Origin: Paracoccus alkenifer
Lineage (GTDB): Bacteria > Pseudomonadota > Alphaproteobacteria > Rhodobacterales > Rhodobacteraceae
Length of the DNA stretch: 64,000 nucleotides
Assembly (NCBI RefSeq): GCF_900108405.1
Contig: NZ_FNXG01000001.1
Span: 558,001-622,000, forward strand
Direction: 5' to 3'
Shown here: one piece after another, positions 38,737 through 48,469 of the stretch
Numbering within the stretch: the first letter of the stretch is position 1
How the letters are laid out: each line of letters opens with the position of its first letter
Notes under the pieces: generated by a model
Seen by the model: the letters and a program-made list of their open reading frames with translations, nothing else
The model's database searches: none
Told to the model about the DNA's origin: nothing
Position numbers and translations under genes: made by a program

Positions 38737-39951
38737 TCAGTTCCCTTGCGCCGCGGCGTCGGTTTCGGGCGCGTCAGGCGCGGCATCCTCGGGCGCGGCA
38801 TCGGGGGGCGCTGCCGCATCCGCATCGGCGCCGGCGGGCGGCTGATCGGGCACGACGGTCACCGGGGCGCCGGGGCCGGTCTTCTGGAACCCCGAGGTGA
38901 CGATGCGGTCACCCGGCTGCAATCCGCCCGTCACCACCCAGTTGCCGCCCTCCGAGGTCAGCACTTCCAGCGTGCGCACCGCCACGGTGTCGTTCTCGAC
39001 CACCCAGGCGTGCGGCGTGCCTTGCGTGTCGCGCATCACCGCCGATTGCGGGACCAGATAGATGCCCTTTTCCTCGGCCTGCGGCAGGATCACCTCGACG
39101 TAAAGTCCCGGCAGCAGCAGATGGTCGGGGTTGGGAATGGAAATCCGCAGCGTGATCATGCCGGTCGTCGGCTCGACCTGCGGCTCGGCGGCGCGCAGTT
39201 CTCCGCGCAGCGGATATTCGTCGCCGGTCGGCAGGATCAGCGTGGCCTGCCGGCTTTCCGGCCTGGTGCCGTGCTGGGTCTGCTGCCAGCGCAGCAGGTC
39301 GTTGGCCGATTGCGTGACGTCCACATGCACCGGGTCCAGCGCCCGGATCGTGGTCAGCGGATTGACCTGCTGGGCGGCGACCAGCGCGCCGGTGCTGACC
39401 TGCGAAAATCCGACCACCCCGGAAATCGCCGCGCGGATCGTGGTGCGGTCCAGGTCGATCTCGGCCGATTGCAGCTGCGCGCGGGCCAGCTGCAACGCCG
39501 CATCCGCCGCGTCGCGGGCCGACACCGCGCTGTCCAGCCGCTGGGCAGAGCCGGTCTTGCTGGCGAACAGCTCTTCGGCACGCTCGGCCTCGCGGTTGGC
39601 AAGGTCGAAATTCGCCTGCGCCTGCGCGACCGCCGCCTGCGCGGCCGCGACCGCCGCGGCGTAGGTGTCGGATTCGATCTGGTAAAGCGGCTGCCCGGCC
39701 TCGATCACGCTGCCTTCGTCGAACTGGCGCTCGCGGATAAGGCCGCCAACCTGCGGGCGCACCTCGGACACGGTCGATGCCTTGATCCGCCCCGGCAGGC
39801 GGGCGGTGACGGTATAGTCAGTGGGCTGCGCCTCGATCACGGTGACGGCGGCGGGGGGCGCGCCCTCGGCCTGCGCCAGCGCGGTCCGGGCCGGACCGAA
39901 TGTCAGGACGCCGGCCAGACCGAGTGACAGGATGATAAACTTGCGTGGCAT
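38737..39951 (-). CDS. RND efflux periplasmic adaptor (AcrA/MexA type)
   Basis: 404-residue membrane-fusion protein linking the pump to an outer-membrane channel. It starts with a signal peptide (cleavage near ALAQA, residue 27) without a lipobox cysteine, so unlike MexA it is probably not lipidated. Then come the lipoyl halves (RLPGRIKASTVSEVRPQVGG and the matching later strand), an alpha-helical hairpin rich in Ala/Gln/Glu, and the beta-barrel (TGMITLRISIPNPDHLLLPGLYVEV). The tail after residue 375 is a Pro/Ala/Asp-rich extension. Start ATG 39951 was chosen for the signal peptide. Middle gene of tetR-adaptor-permease. Confidence 0.94.
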   Translation of the reverse strand: MPRKFIILSLGLAGVLTFGPARTALAQAEGAPPAAVTVIEAQPTDYTVTARLPGRIKASTVSEVRPQVGGLIRERQFDEGSVIEAGQPLYQIESDTYAAAVAAAQAAVAQAQANFDLANREAERAEELFASKTGSAQRLDSAVSARDAADAALQLARAQLQSAEIDLDRTTIRAAISGVVGFSQVSTGALVAAQQVNPLTTIRALDPVHVDVTQSANDLLRWQQTQHGTRPESRQATLILPTGDEYPLRGELRAAEPQVEPTTGMITLRISIPNPDHLLLPGLYVEVILPQAEEKGIYLVPQSAVMRDTQGTPHAWVVENDTVAVRTLEVLTSEGGNWVVTGGLQPGDRIVTSGFQKTGPGAPVTVVPDQPPAGADADAAAPPDAAPEDAAPDAPETDAAAQGN

Positions 39952-40037
39952 CTGGGCAGCTTTCGATGATCGGATGAACGGGTCGGGATTCGGTGCGTCC
40001 CGGCTGTGGTTTTTTCGACGGGTTTCGGACAGGGTTG

Positions 40038-40748
40038 TCAATCCGGCAATAAAGCGGCCGTCCCTGCGGAAAACTGCGCCGCGGCCTGCCCCCGACCCGG
40101 CGGATCGCGGGGTCCGGCGCCGCCCGCATCCGCCCAGCCGCCACCGTCGGCACGCAGCACCGCAAGCTGCCGCCGCACCAGCTTTTCGCCGAAACCGGCC
40201 AGCGGAAACCCCTTGTCGGATCGCAGCCATTCGCCCAGCAGCCCGATAAAGGTCACCTGAACGAACACCGCGGCTTCGTGGGGGGTAAAGTCGCGATGCA
40301 GCAGGCCCTGATCGCGGGCGCGCTGCATGATCCGCCGGGTCAGCCCGCGCAGCTCGCCGTCCAGCCGCGACTGAACCTCGCGACCCTCGGGGCCGGTGCC
40401 CAGATCGGACATGATGCGGAACATGCGCTGGCGGCTTTCGTCCACCTCGAACTGGCGCAGCGCCTCGATGCCTGCACAGGACAGCAGCTCCAGCGGATCC
40501 TGCTCTCCGTCCGGGTCGGCGATGGCGGCAAGGATCTGTTCCTGCGGCAACAGGATACGGGCGTGCAGCGCGGCCAGCAGCTCGGCCTTGTCGCGAAAAT
40601 GCCAGTAGAACGCCCCGCGCGTCACCCCCGCCGCGCGCGAGATCATCTCAAGCGTGGTGGCGGCGTAACCCCGGTCGCAAAATCCGATTTCGGCTGCGTC
40701 GAGAATCGCATTGCGGGTCTGTTCTGAATCGTCCTTGCGGCGGCGCAT
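40038..40748 (-). CDS. TetR-family repressor of the RND operon (AcrR-like)
   Basis: 236 residues. The N-terminal helix-turn-helix is typical of AcrR/TtgR: AILDAAEIGFCDRGYAATTLEMISRAAGV then TRGAFYWHFRDKAELL. The C-terminal ligand-binding half fits the TetR_C_2 type, and the last 30 residues are Gly/Ala/Pro-rich. It stands upstream of, and in line with, the adaptor gene (86-base gap), so it probably represses the whole tetR-adaptor-permease unit including itself. A palindrome resembling the AcrR operator lies 32 bases before its start. Confidence 0.93.
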   Translation of the reverse strand: MRRRKDDSEQTRNAILDAAEIGFCDRGYAATTLEMISRAAGVTRGAFYWHFRDKAELLAALHARILLPQEQILAAIADPDGEQDPLELLSCAGIEALRQFEVDESRQRMFRIMSDLGTGPEGREVQSRLDGELRGLTRRIMQRARDQGLLHRDFTPHEAAVFVQVTFIGLLGEWLRSDKGFPLAGFGEKLVRRQLAVLRADGGGWADAGGAGPRDPPGRGQAAAQFSAGTAALLPD

Positions 40749-40779
40749 GGGATCGGCCTTGATATTTCCAGGAGGGGAT

Positions 40780-40803
40780 TACCAACATTCATGAATGTAT
40801 GTA
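40780..40803. promoter_or_regulatory. AcrR-like operator
   Basis: The core ACATTCATGAATGT (40785-40798) is a perfect 14-bp palindrome. It extends to a 24-base imperfect one beginning TACCA and ending ATGTATGTA, closely matching the E. coli AcrR operator pattern. A TTTACA box (minus strand, 40805-40800) lies next to it, as for a -35 element, so a bound repressor would block RNA polymerase. Confidence 0.8.
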
Positions 40804-40946
40804 AACCCCCTGCCGCAGCCCCGCCCCTCCGGGCGAGGCCGGACATTGACAGGGCCGGACAATCGAACCGCCGCAACGGAACCGTGCCGCCCCGCCGGGG
40901 GTTGGCCAGCAATGCAAGACGCCACGGACAAAGGAAAACTTCTGCA

Positions 40947-41021
40947 ATGAACTCCATCATCTACATCGTCGGGCTGGTCGTCGTCGTGCTGTTCATCCTG
41001 TCAATGCTGGGCCTGCGCTGA
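40947..41021 (+). CDS. 24-residue single-pass membrane peptide
   Basis: MNSIIYIVGLVVVVLFILSMLGLR: almost the whole chain is one hydrophobic helix ending in Arg, like other short bacterial membrane proteins. AAAGGAAAA lies about nine bases upstream of ATG 40947. It is too short for standard gene finders. Short peptides of this form are, as far as I recall, common in Rhodobacteraceae. It is divergent from the TetR repressor and could share the operator region, but no evidence links it to efflux. Function unknown. Confidence 0.7.
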   Translation: MNSIIYIVGLVVVVLFILSMLGLR

Positions 41022-41057
41022 CCGCCCTCTTGCCACGGCACCGCCCCCCGTTCCGAT

Positions 41058-41105
41058 CTTCTGTCCCGAAATATCCTCGGGGGTCCGGGGGCAGACAGCC
41101 CCCGG
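41058..41105 (+). repeat. Composite 3'-end element, copy 8
   Basis: CTTCTGTCCCG then AAATATCCTCGGGG (to 41082), then the hairpin CCGGGGGC-AGACA-GCCCCCGG at 41085-41105. It starts 36 bases after the stop of the 24-residue peptide gene and reads the same way, which itself supports that peptide gene being real. Confidence 0.75.
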
Positions 41106-41200
41106 CCCGGCGGTGACGCAGGCGGCTCGCGGGCAATTCCGGGTGGTGTTCCGGCCTGCCGTGGGATAGTGCGCGCCTGAATATCATAGACAGGCCCCCC

Positions 41201-43021
41201 ATGGATATCCGCAACATCGCGATCATCGCTCACGTCGACCACGGCAAGACTACGCTGGTCGATCAGCTGCTCAAGCAGTCCGGATCGTTCCGTGAAAACC
41301 AGGCCGTTGCCGACCGGATCATGGATTCCGGCGATATCGAACGTGAACGCGGCATCACCATCCTGGCCAAGGCGACCTCGGTCGAATGGAAAGGCACGCG
41401 CATCAACATCGTCGACACCCCCGGCCACGCCGATTTCGGCGGCGAGGTCGAGCGCATCCTGTCGATGGTCGATGGCGTTTGCCTGCTGGTCGATGCGGCC
41501 GAGGGGCCGATGCCGCAGACCAAGTTCGTGACCTCCAAGGCGCTGGCGCTGGGGCTCAAGCCCATCGTGGTGCTGAACAAGGTCGACAAGCCCGCCGCCG
41601 ATCCCGACCAGACCCTGAATGAGGTCTTCGACCTCTTTGCCAATCTGGGCGCCTCGGACGAGCAGCTGGATTTCCCGCATGTCTATGCCTCGGGGGTGAA
41701 CGGCTGGGCGGTGGCCTCGCTCGACGACCCGCGCGAGGGGATGGCGGCGCTGTTCGACCTGATCCTGCACCATGTGCCCGCGCCCGCGCAGGCCGCGCGC
41801 CGGGACGAGCCGTTCCGGATGCTGGCCACCACGCTGGGCGTCGACCCGTTCCTGGGCCGCCTGCTGACCGGCCGGGTCGACGCCGGCACCGCGCGGGCCG
41901 GCGACACCGTCAAGGCGCTGTCGCGCGACGGCGACCGGGTAGAACAGTTCCGCATCTCCAAGGTGCTGGCGTTCCGCGGCCTGACCCAGACCCCCATCGA
42001 CCAGGCGGTGGCGGGCGATATCGTGACGCTGGCGGGCATGGCGAAAGCCACCGTCGCCGACACCATCTGCGCCCCCGAGGTGGACGCCGCCCTGCCCGCG
42101 CAACCCATCGACCCGCCGACGATTTCCGTCACCTTCGGGATCAACGACAGCCCGCTTGCCGGCCGCGACGGCAGCAAGGTCCAGTCCCGCGTCATCCGCG
42201 AACGCCTGATGAAAGAGGCCGAATCCAACGTCGCCATCCGCGTCGAGGACACCCCCGGCGGCGAGGCTTTCGTCGTTTCGGGCCGCGGCGAATTGCAGAT
42301 GGGCGTGCTGATCGAGAACATGCGCCGCGAGGGGTTCGAGCTGTCGATTTCCCGCCCCCGCGTCATCTTCCGCGAAGAGGACGGCCAGCGGCTGGAGCCG
42401 GTCGAGGAAGTCATCATCGACGTGGACGACGATTTCACCGGCACGGTGATCGAGAAACTGACCGGCGACCGCAAGGGCGAGCTGATCGACATGCGCCCCG
42501 CCGGGCACGGCAAGACCCGCATCGTCGCGCATGTGCCCTCGCGCGGGCTGATCGGCTATCAGGGCGAATTCATGACCGACACCCGCGGCAACGGGGTGCT
42601 GAACCGGATCTTTCACGGCTGGACCCCCTACAAGGGCCCGATCCAGGGCCGCCGCCAGGGCGTGCTGATTTCGATGGAGGACGGGGTGTCCGTCGCCTAT
42701 GCGCTGTGGAACCTCGAAGAACGCGGGCGGCTGTTCATCGGCGCGCAGGAACAGGTCTATCAGGGGATGATCATCGGCGAACATTCCCGCGACAACGATC
42801 TTGAGGTGAACCCGCTCAAGGGCAAGAAGCTGACCAACGTGCGGGCCTCGGGCACGGACGAGGCGGTGCGGCTGACGCCCCCGGTGCGGATGTCGCTGGA
42901 AGAGGCCATCGCCTATATCGCCGACGACGAGCTGGTCGAGGTCACGCCCAGGATCGTGCGGCTGCGCAAGCGCTTCCTGGACCCGCATGAACGCAAGCGC
43001 CAGGCCCGCGCGGAAAGCTGA
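41201..43021 (+). CDS. typA: Translational GTPase TypA/BipA
   Basis: 606-residue ribosome-binding GTPase of the EF-G family, involved in stress growth and 50S assembly. G-domain motifs: [10 protein letters not shown] (about 9-18), switch region [19 protein letters not shown] (about 73-86) and NKVDKPAA near 128. The TypA-specific C-terminal part includes [16 protein letters not shown] and [25 protein letters not shown]-like sequence. Length is typical. Transcribed alone behind a composite repeat. Confidence 0.97.
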   Translation: MDIRNIAIIAHVDHGKTTLVDQLLKQSGSFRENQAVADRIMDSGDIERERGITILAKATSVEWKGTRINIVDTPGHADFGGEVERILSMVDGVCLLVDAAEGPMPQTKFVTSKALALGLKPIVVLNKVDKPAADPDQTLNEVFDLFANLGASDEQLDFPHVYASGVNGWAVASLDDPREGMAALFDLILHHVPAPAQAARRDEPFRMLATTLGVDPFLGRLLTGRVDAGTARAGDTVKALSRDGDRVEQFRISKVLAFRGLTQTPIDQAVAGDIVTLAGMAKATVADTICAPEVDAALPAQPIDPPTISVTFGINDSPLAGRDGSKVQSRVIRERLMKEAESNVAIRVEDTPGGEAFVVSGRGELQMGVLIENMRREGFELSISRPRVIFREEDGQRLEPVEEVIIDVDDDFTGTVIEKLTGDRKGELIDMRPAGHGKTRIVAHVPSRGLIGYQGEFMTDTRGNGVLNRIFHGWTPYKGPIQGRRQGVLISMEDGVSVAYALWNLEERGRLFIGAQEQVYQGMIIGEHSRDNDLEVNPLKGKKLTNVRASGTDEAVRLTPPVRMSLEEAIAYIADDELVEVTPRIVRLRKRFLDPHERKRQARAES

Positions 43022-43124
43022 GCCGGGCAATTGGACGCAAACAGCTGAAATAATCCTTGCGAACCGGCGGCGCCTGACCCAAGCTTCCCCGGCTCATGGC
43101 ATATCGACGAACAGACGCTGCGAA

Positions 43125-43742
43125 ATGACGACCTCGACGGATAACGAAGCTGGCCGCTCGGTCATGGACCGCTTGCTGCATTCGGCAATTGATCAGCTGC
43201 GCGAAGTTCCTCCCTATCGCGTAAGGGTGGATGAGGTCGCGGACCGGGCCGGCATCCCCCGCAGCGAGGCACGGGCGATATTTCCCCAGGACGCGGTGCT
43301 GAACGAATCCGTGGCGGGATACGCGATGGTGCAGCTGGCCGATGCGCTGACCCGCGCGCTGGTCACGGCGCCGCCGGGCGACAATCGTGCCGCGCTGATT
43401 GCCATATCGCATGCCTATGTGGATTGGGCGCGGGGGAACCGCGCGCTTTACGGGGCGATCTCGGCGCGGTTGCTGCAACCCTCGAACGCCGATTCGATCG
43501 TGCGGCGCTATGACGCGAGCTTTGCGCCGCTTGTCCGCCGGTTCCTGGGCGAGGACGGGCCGGACGTCACCACCCGCCGCGCCGCCATCGCACGGGCGAC
43601 GCTGTTCGGGCTGACCGACCTGATTCTCGAACGGCGGGAAAACATCTGGCTGCTGCCCAATCCGGATTTCAACGCCGAAATCTCGGCCACCATCGCCGAA
43701 TTCGTCGATATCCTGATCGCCAGCATGCCCGCCCGCGACTGA
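43125..43742 (+). CDS. TetR-family transcriptional regulator
   Basis: 205 residues. The N-terminal region LLHSAIDQLREVPPYRVRVDEVADRAGIPRSEARAIFP has the TetR helix-turn-helix spacing, but the usual YxHF motif is replaced by AIFP, so it is a diverged member. The C-terminal half (YVDWARGNRALYGAIS, RRFLGEDGPD, LFGLTDLI) resembles WHG-type TetR ligand domains. ATG 43125 is chosen because upstream in-frame codons are intergenic in character. Target genes are unknown; the ferredoxin gene is convergent. Confidence 0.82.
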   Translation: MTTSTDNEAGRSVMDRLLHSAIDQLREVPPYRVRVDEVADRAGIPRSEARAIFPQDAVLNESVAGYAMVQLADALTRALVTAPPGDNRAALIAISHAYVDWARGNRALYGAISARLLQPSNADSIVRRYDASFAPLVRRFLGEDGPDVTTRRAAIARATLFGLTDLILERRENIWLLPNPDFNAEISATIAEFVDILIASMPARD

Positions 43743-43769
43743 AGCGCCGCGCCGACGGGGATCTGCCGC

Positions 43770-44383
<614 letters not shown>

Positions 44384-44442
44384 CCGTCCGGCAAGAACCT
44401 CCGGGCCGGTCTCAGCCCGGACGTCGCGGCCAGACCGCCCCG

Positions 44443-44715
44443 TCACGCGCGCTGGGCTATCAACCGCTCTACCGCCTCGATCACCCTGCCGACCGACGAG
44501 ATGTCAAAGTCGGATTTTTCGGGCTCGTTGACGTTATAGGGGATCGTGATGTCAAAGGCCTCCTCGATGGCGAGGATGGACTGCACCAGGCCGAGGCTGT
44601 CGATCGCAAGATCGGCCGTGCTGGATTCGGGGGTGATCTGCGCAGGATCGAGCATCGCCTGTTCGGCGATGATCGCGACGATGCGGTCATGAATGCTGGG
44701 GGTGCGGGTCGACAT
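44443..44715 (-). CDS. Acyl carrier protein linked to lipid A synthesis
   Basis: 90 residues with the phosphopantetheine site AIDSLGLVQS (Ser40) in a helix-rich ACP fold. It differs from the housekeeping AcpP by sequence (FDITIPYNVNEPEKSDFDISSVGRV) and by location: it lies 15 bases downstream of lpxD on the same strand. It therefore probably supplies, or is specialised for, the acyl groups of lipid A; the long-chain AcpXL of rhizobia is a functional analogy, not a clear sequence match. Last gene of the ldt-lpxD-acp operon. Confidence 0.87.
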   Translation of the reverse strand: MSTRTPSIHDRIVAIIAEQAMLDPAQITPESSTADLAIDSLGLVQSILAIEEAFDITIPYNVNEPEKSDFDISSVGRVIEAVERLIAQRA

Positions 44716-44730
44716 GAAAGCGCCTCTGTC

Positions 44731-45831
44731 TCAGTCCTTCTGCATCAACCGGGCAACGGTTTTTTGCAGCTCGGCGAATTGCGCGGCCATGCGCGGCAGG
44801 CGACGCATGGCCTTGTTGATTTCCAGCTGGGTTTCCATTTTCGTGGCCGGAGACCCCAGCACCACCCGCCCCGCGGGCACGTTGGTGAACAGCTTGCTGG
44901 CGCCCCCTGCGATCACGTCGTCGCCGACAAAGATATTGTCGTTCACCCCGCAATGCCCCGCCAGCACCACCCGGTCGCCGATCCGGGCCGAGCCGGCGAC
45001 CCCCGCCAGCCCGCACAGCAGGCAGTCGCGCCCGATGCGCACATTGTGGCCCACCTGCACCAGGCTGTCGATCTTGGTCCCCGAGCCAACCGAGGTGTCG
45101 CGGATGGTGCCGCGGTCGATGGTGGCGTTCGCCCCGATCTCGACATCATCGCCCAGCGACACGCCGCCCAGCGAATGGATGCGCACCCAGTGCTGGTCGC
45201 GGATTTCGCTGCGGGTGCCCAGCGTGTGGCGGATTTCCTCGATCCCCGAGACCTCGGGGGTGACGAATGAAAACCCGTCGCCGCCGATCACCGCGCCCGA
45301 TTGCACGATCAGTCGGTCGCCGGCGGTGACCCCATGGGCGATGCGCACGCCTGCGTGGATGGTGGCGTCCCGGCCGATCACGCTGTCCGCGCCGATGCTG
45401 GCATGGGCGCCGATGCGCGCGCCTGCCCCCAGCCGGACCCGCGGCCCGATCACCACGAAGGGCCCGATCGAGGCGCCCTCGGCCACCACCGCGCTGGGGT
45501 CGATCACCGCCGAGGGGTGGATGCCGGCGGGGAACTCGGCGCCGCGATCAAGGGCGCGGGTGACCCCGGCCATTGCCAGCCGCGGCCGCGCGACGATGGC
45601 GGCACCGGCCAGGCCCAGCGCTTGCGGGTCCATGCCCTCGGACAGCAGCGCGACCGCGCCGGGCGCCAGATCGGCGGCGAATTTCGGCGACATCGCCATG
45701 GCGATCCGCGCCGCACCGCCGGCAGCGGGGGCCGCATCGGCGGGTTCGGCCGCGCCGGTGATGCGCAGCGTGCCGTCGCCCCACAGCCGCGCCCCGAGAT
45801 CGCGCGCAATATCTTCAAGAGTCATGGTCAT
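44731..45831 (-). CDS. lpxD: UDP-3-O-(3-hydroxyacyl)glucosamine N-acyltransferase
   Basis: 366-residue enzyme adding the N-linked 3-hydroxyacyl chain in lipid A synthesis, using acyl-ACP. The N-terminal uridine-binding domain is followed by a left-handed beta-helix of hexapeptide repeats (IHPSAVIDPSAVVAEGASIG and onward), then the catalytic-histidine region VQVGHNVRIG and GHCGVNDN, and a C-terminal helical extension. Length is slightly above E. coli LpxD. It sits between the L,D-transpeptidase and the ACP. lpxA and lpxB are not in the window. Confidence 0.95.
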   Translation of the reverse strand: MTMTLEDIARDLGARLWGDGTLRITGAAEPADAAPAAGGAARIAMAMSPKFAADLAPGAVALLSEGMDPQALGLAGAAIVARPRLAMAGVTRALDRGAEFPAGIHPSAVIDPSAVVAEGASIGPFVVIGPRVRLGAGARIGAHASIGADSVIGRDATIHAGVRIAHGVTAGDRLIVQSGAVIGGDGFSFVTPEVSGIEEIRHTLGTRSEIRDQHWVRIHSLGGVSLGDDVEIGANATIDRGTIRDTSVGSGTKIDSLVQVGHNVRIGRDCLLCGLAGVAGSARIGDRVVLAGHCGVNDNIFVGDDVIAGGASKLFTNVPAGRVVLGSPATKMETQLEINKAMRRLPRMAAQFAELQKTVARLMQKD

Positions 45832-45852
45832 GCCGCTCTCCTTGCGATGGTC

Positions 45853-47493
45853 CTACTGCGCCAGCGCCGCCGTTTCCAGCCCGGCGGAATCACCCTCGGC
45901 GGCGGCCCGCTGCAAGGCGCGCCACACCGCCGGGTCGCGGTCATAGATGTCGCGGAAATGGCGGATGGTGCCGTCCTCGTCCACGGTGGTGGTGAAATAG
46001 ACCAGATGCACCGGCTGCCCCGTCACCCTCAGGAACCGCTCGGCCCCCGACTGGCGGGCATTGGCATAGGTGGCGGCGGGGTCGGCGCTGGCGCCCTCCA
46101 GCAGCACATGCGCCAGCTCGACCGGCTTTTGCACCCGGATGCAGCCGTTGGAAAACGCGCGCACCGATTCGCCGAAAAGCCCTTTGCTGGGCGTATCATG
46201 CAGATAGATGTTCATGCTGTTGGGAAAGATGAACTTGACCTCGCCCAGCGCGTTGTCGGCGCTGGGTTTCTGCCGCAGCCGATAGGGAAAGCTCTTGGCG
46301 GTATAGCGCGAGAAATCGACCGAGGCGCGGTCCACCACCCGGCCGCGGCTGTCCACCACGTCCAGATGCGCCGCGGCAAAGCGGTTCTGCTGCAACCGCG
46401 GCAGATAATCCCGGATCGCCATGCTGCGCGGCACGTTCCAGCTGGGGTTGACCACCACGTTCTGCATCACGTCGGAAAACTCGGGCGTGCGCCAGTCGTC
46501 GCGGTCCTTGCCGATCACCGCGCGGCTTTCATAGATGGTGCGGCCGCCGTCCTTAACCCGCACGTTGAACTCGGGCAGGTTCACCCAGATCATCCGCGCG
46601 TTCAGGTCGTGGCCGTTCATCCAGCGCATCCGTTCCAGCGCGATCAGCAGGTCGCGCGAATCGGCGCCCTTGCCCCCGTTCAGGCGGTCGAGGGTGCGCG
46701 GGCCGGCCACACCGTCCGGCGCCAGCCCCGCCCGCGCCTGATAGGCCCGAAGCTGTCGGCCGAGTTCGGCGTCGAACAGCTGCGGATCGGGCGAATCGCT
46801 GGCCAGACCCGCCGCCGCCAGCCGCGCCCGCATCAGTGCGATGGCGGGATCACGCGCGCCCTCGCGCCAGACTCCGGTGGGAATTTCCGGCAGGGCGGGG
46901 TCGATCACCGGGCCGGTGCGCGCAGCCAGTGCCGCCTGCAACGCGCGATATTCCGGATTGCGCGGCGCGACCGCGGCCAATGCCGCAACCGGGTCCGCCG
47001 CGTGGACAAAGTTTTCCAGCTGCCGTTCCAGCGGCACCCGCAGCACATCGCGCCGGATCTCGGGGTGAACCCGTCGCGGGTCGAGAATGCCGCCCCCCAC
47101 ATCATGCACCCAGCGGGCAAAGCTGCGGGCAAAGGCGATTTCCGTGCCGATTTCATGGGGTTGCGTAATGTTCCTGTCCAAAGCGCGCAAATGTTCGACG
47201 TCGTAGACATCAGGCAGGCCGTGCATCCCGGCCTGCCCCGCCTCGGCGATCAACGCGGCGCGCAGGGGGGCCGAATCGGGGGCGGCAAAGACCGGCTGCA
47301 ACGCGGTAGATCCATACCATGCCGCCAGCCCCGGGTCGTCGGCCACCCCGCGCGCCAGCCTCCATTCCTCGGGGCTGAACTCCAACCGGGGCGAGGGCGC
47401 GCCGGCAACAGCCGACAGTGCGCCCGCCGCCAAAGCCGCGACCACCGCCAGCAGAATTTGCCCTGAGCGGCGGAAAAGGGGGGAAAGCATCAT
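45853..47493 (-). CDS. L,D-transpeptidase (YcbB/LdtD type)
   Basis: About 546 residues. An N-terminal signal/anchor helix (about 10-30) is followed by an alpha-helical domain, a peptidoglycan-binding domain (LRAYQARAGLAPDGVAGPRTLDRLN), and the YkuD catalytic domain, where the nucleophile Cys451 lies in SNGCIRVQKP preceded by YLHDTP. It forms 3-3 cross-links or attaches lipoproteins to peptidoglycan in the periplasm. ATG 47493 has AGGA six bases upstream. It leads the operon ldt-lpxD-acp, tying wall and lipid A genes together. Divergent from the DUF882 gene. Confidence 0.92.
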   Translation of the reverse strand: MMLSPLFRRSGQILLAVVAALAAGALSAVAGAPSPRLEFSPEEWRLARGVADDPGLAAWYGSTALQPVFAAPDSAPLRAALIAEAGQAGMHGLPDVYDVEHLRALDRNITQPHEIGTEIAFARSFARWVHDVGGGILDPRRVHPEIRRDVLRVPLERQLENFVHAADPVAALAAVAPRNPEYRALQAALAARTGPVIDPALPEIPTGVWREGARDPAIALMRARLAAAGLASDSPDPQLFDAELGRQLRAYQARAGLAPDGVAGPRTLDRLNGGKGADSRDLLIALERMRWMNGHDLNARMIWVNLPEFNVRVKDGGRTIYESRAVIGKDRDDWRTPEFSDVMQNVVVNPSWNVPRSMAIRDYLPRLQQNRFAAAHLDVVDSRGRVVDRASVDFSRYTAKSFPYRLRQKPSADNALGEVKFIFPNSMNIYLHDTPSKGLFGESVRAFSNGCIRVQKPVELAHVLLEGASADPAATYANARQSGAERFLRVTGQPVHLVYFTTTVDEDGTIRHFRDIYDRDPAVWRALQRAAAEGDSAGLETAALAQ

Positions 47494-47784
47494 GCGGAAT
47501 CCTGACATCATTCCAGTAATATGTGGCGGGAATGCGCGGATTGAACCGGCCTCCACGGGCATCGGCCGGTGCAGCGTTGCTTCAAAGATACAGTGCTGTG
47601 GGACATCTGCTGCAACCAGGTCTCAATCGGCGAAATTTCGCCTAACATGGCATGAAATCGCTGGGGTGGGGAACTCACGGTTCCGCAATCGTGCCCGTGG
47701 TGACATATTCTTAACCAGTCCGGGGTAAACCGGCACCGTCAGGCGACTGGCGCAAAGAAGAACGCAGGACAGGCGGATCTGAAC

Positions 47785-48342
47785 ATGACCTTCGAATTCT
47801 CGCGGCGCGGCATTCTCGGCGTGTTCGCGGCAACCACGGTTGCGGCGGCCCCGGTGATGGCGAATGCCTTTGGGCTCATGCGCGGTGCCGGCGATTACCG
47901 GCGCGTGCGGATGTATTCCGGTCGAACCGGGGAAAGCATCGACACGGTTTACTGGGTGGATGGCAAGTATATCCGCGACTCTCTGAATGAAATCAACATC
48001 TTCATGCGGGACTGGCGCACCGGTCAGGTGATCGGTATCGACCCCCGCACCATTGATGTCGCGGCCGCCAGCCATCGGCTGTTGCAGACCAACGAACCCT
48101 ATATGATGCTGTCGGGCTATCGCTCGCCCCAGACCAACGCGATGCTGCGCGCGCAAAGCAGCGGCGTGGCCAAAAGCTCGCTGCACATGACCGGCAAGGC
48201 CGCGGACCTGCGGCTGAAATCGCGCTCGGTCGGGCAGATGTACAAGGCCGCGACCTCATGCAAGGCGGGCGGCGTCGGCAAATATTCGCGCTCGAACTTT
48301 GTCCACATGGACTGCGGACCGCTGCGGACCTGGGGCTCCTGA
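47785..48342 (+). CDS. DUF882/YcbK-type peptidase (M15 family), Tat-exported
   Basis: 185 residues. The N-terminus SRRGILGVFAATTVAAAPVMA has a twin-arginine start and hydrophobic core, so Tat export is likely. The catalytic part has SGYRSPQTN, SLHMTGKAADLRL (His and Asp metal ligands) and FVHMDCGP (His), the M15A zinc-peptidase pattern. Members probably cut or bind peptidoglycan peptides; many genomes keep this gene beside the YcbB transpeptidase, here in divergent orientation, which supports a common wall function. A strong terminator follows. Confidence 0.9.
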   Translation: MTFEFSRRGILGVFAATTVAAAPVMANAFGLMRGAGDYRRVRMYSGRTGESIDTVYWVDGKYIRDSLNEINIFMRDWRTGQVIGIDPRTIDVAAASHRLLQTNEPYMMLSGYRSPQTNAMLRAQSSGVAKSSLHMTGKAADLRLKSRSVGQMYKAATSCKAGGVGKYSRSNFVHMDCGPLRTWGS

Positions 48343-48366
48343 CCCCGGCGAATCGGCGCAAGCCTT

Positions 48367-48404
48367 GCGAAAGCCCGCATATCCTGCGGGCTTTCGCATT
48401 TTAT
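48367..48404 (+). terminator. Intrinsic terminator after the DUF882 gene
   Basis: GCGAAAGCCCGC and GCGGGCTTTCGC form a perfect 12-bp stem with a 7-base loop, followed by ATTTTAT. It begins 25 bases after the stop and is the clearest Rho-independent terminator in the window. Confidence 0.92.
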
Positions 48405-48469
48405 GCAGACAGGGCATGAAGGCTTGTCACCCGCCCGCAGACGCCGGGCCTCATTCCCGAGAACCGACC

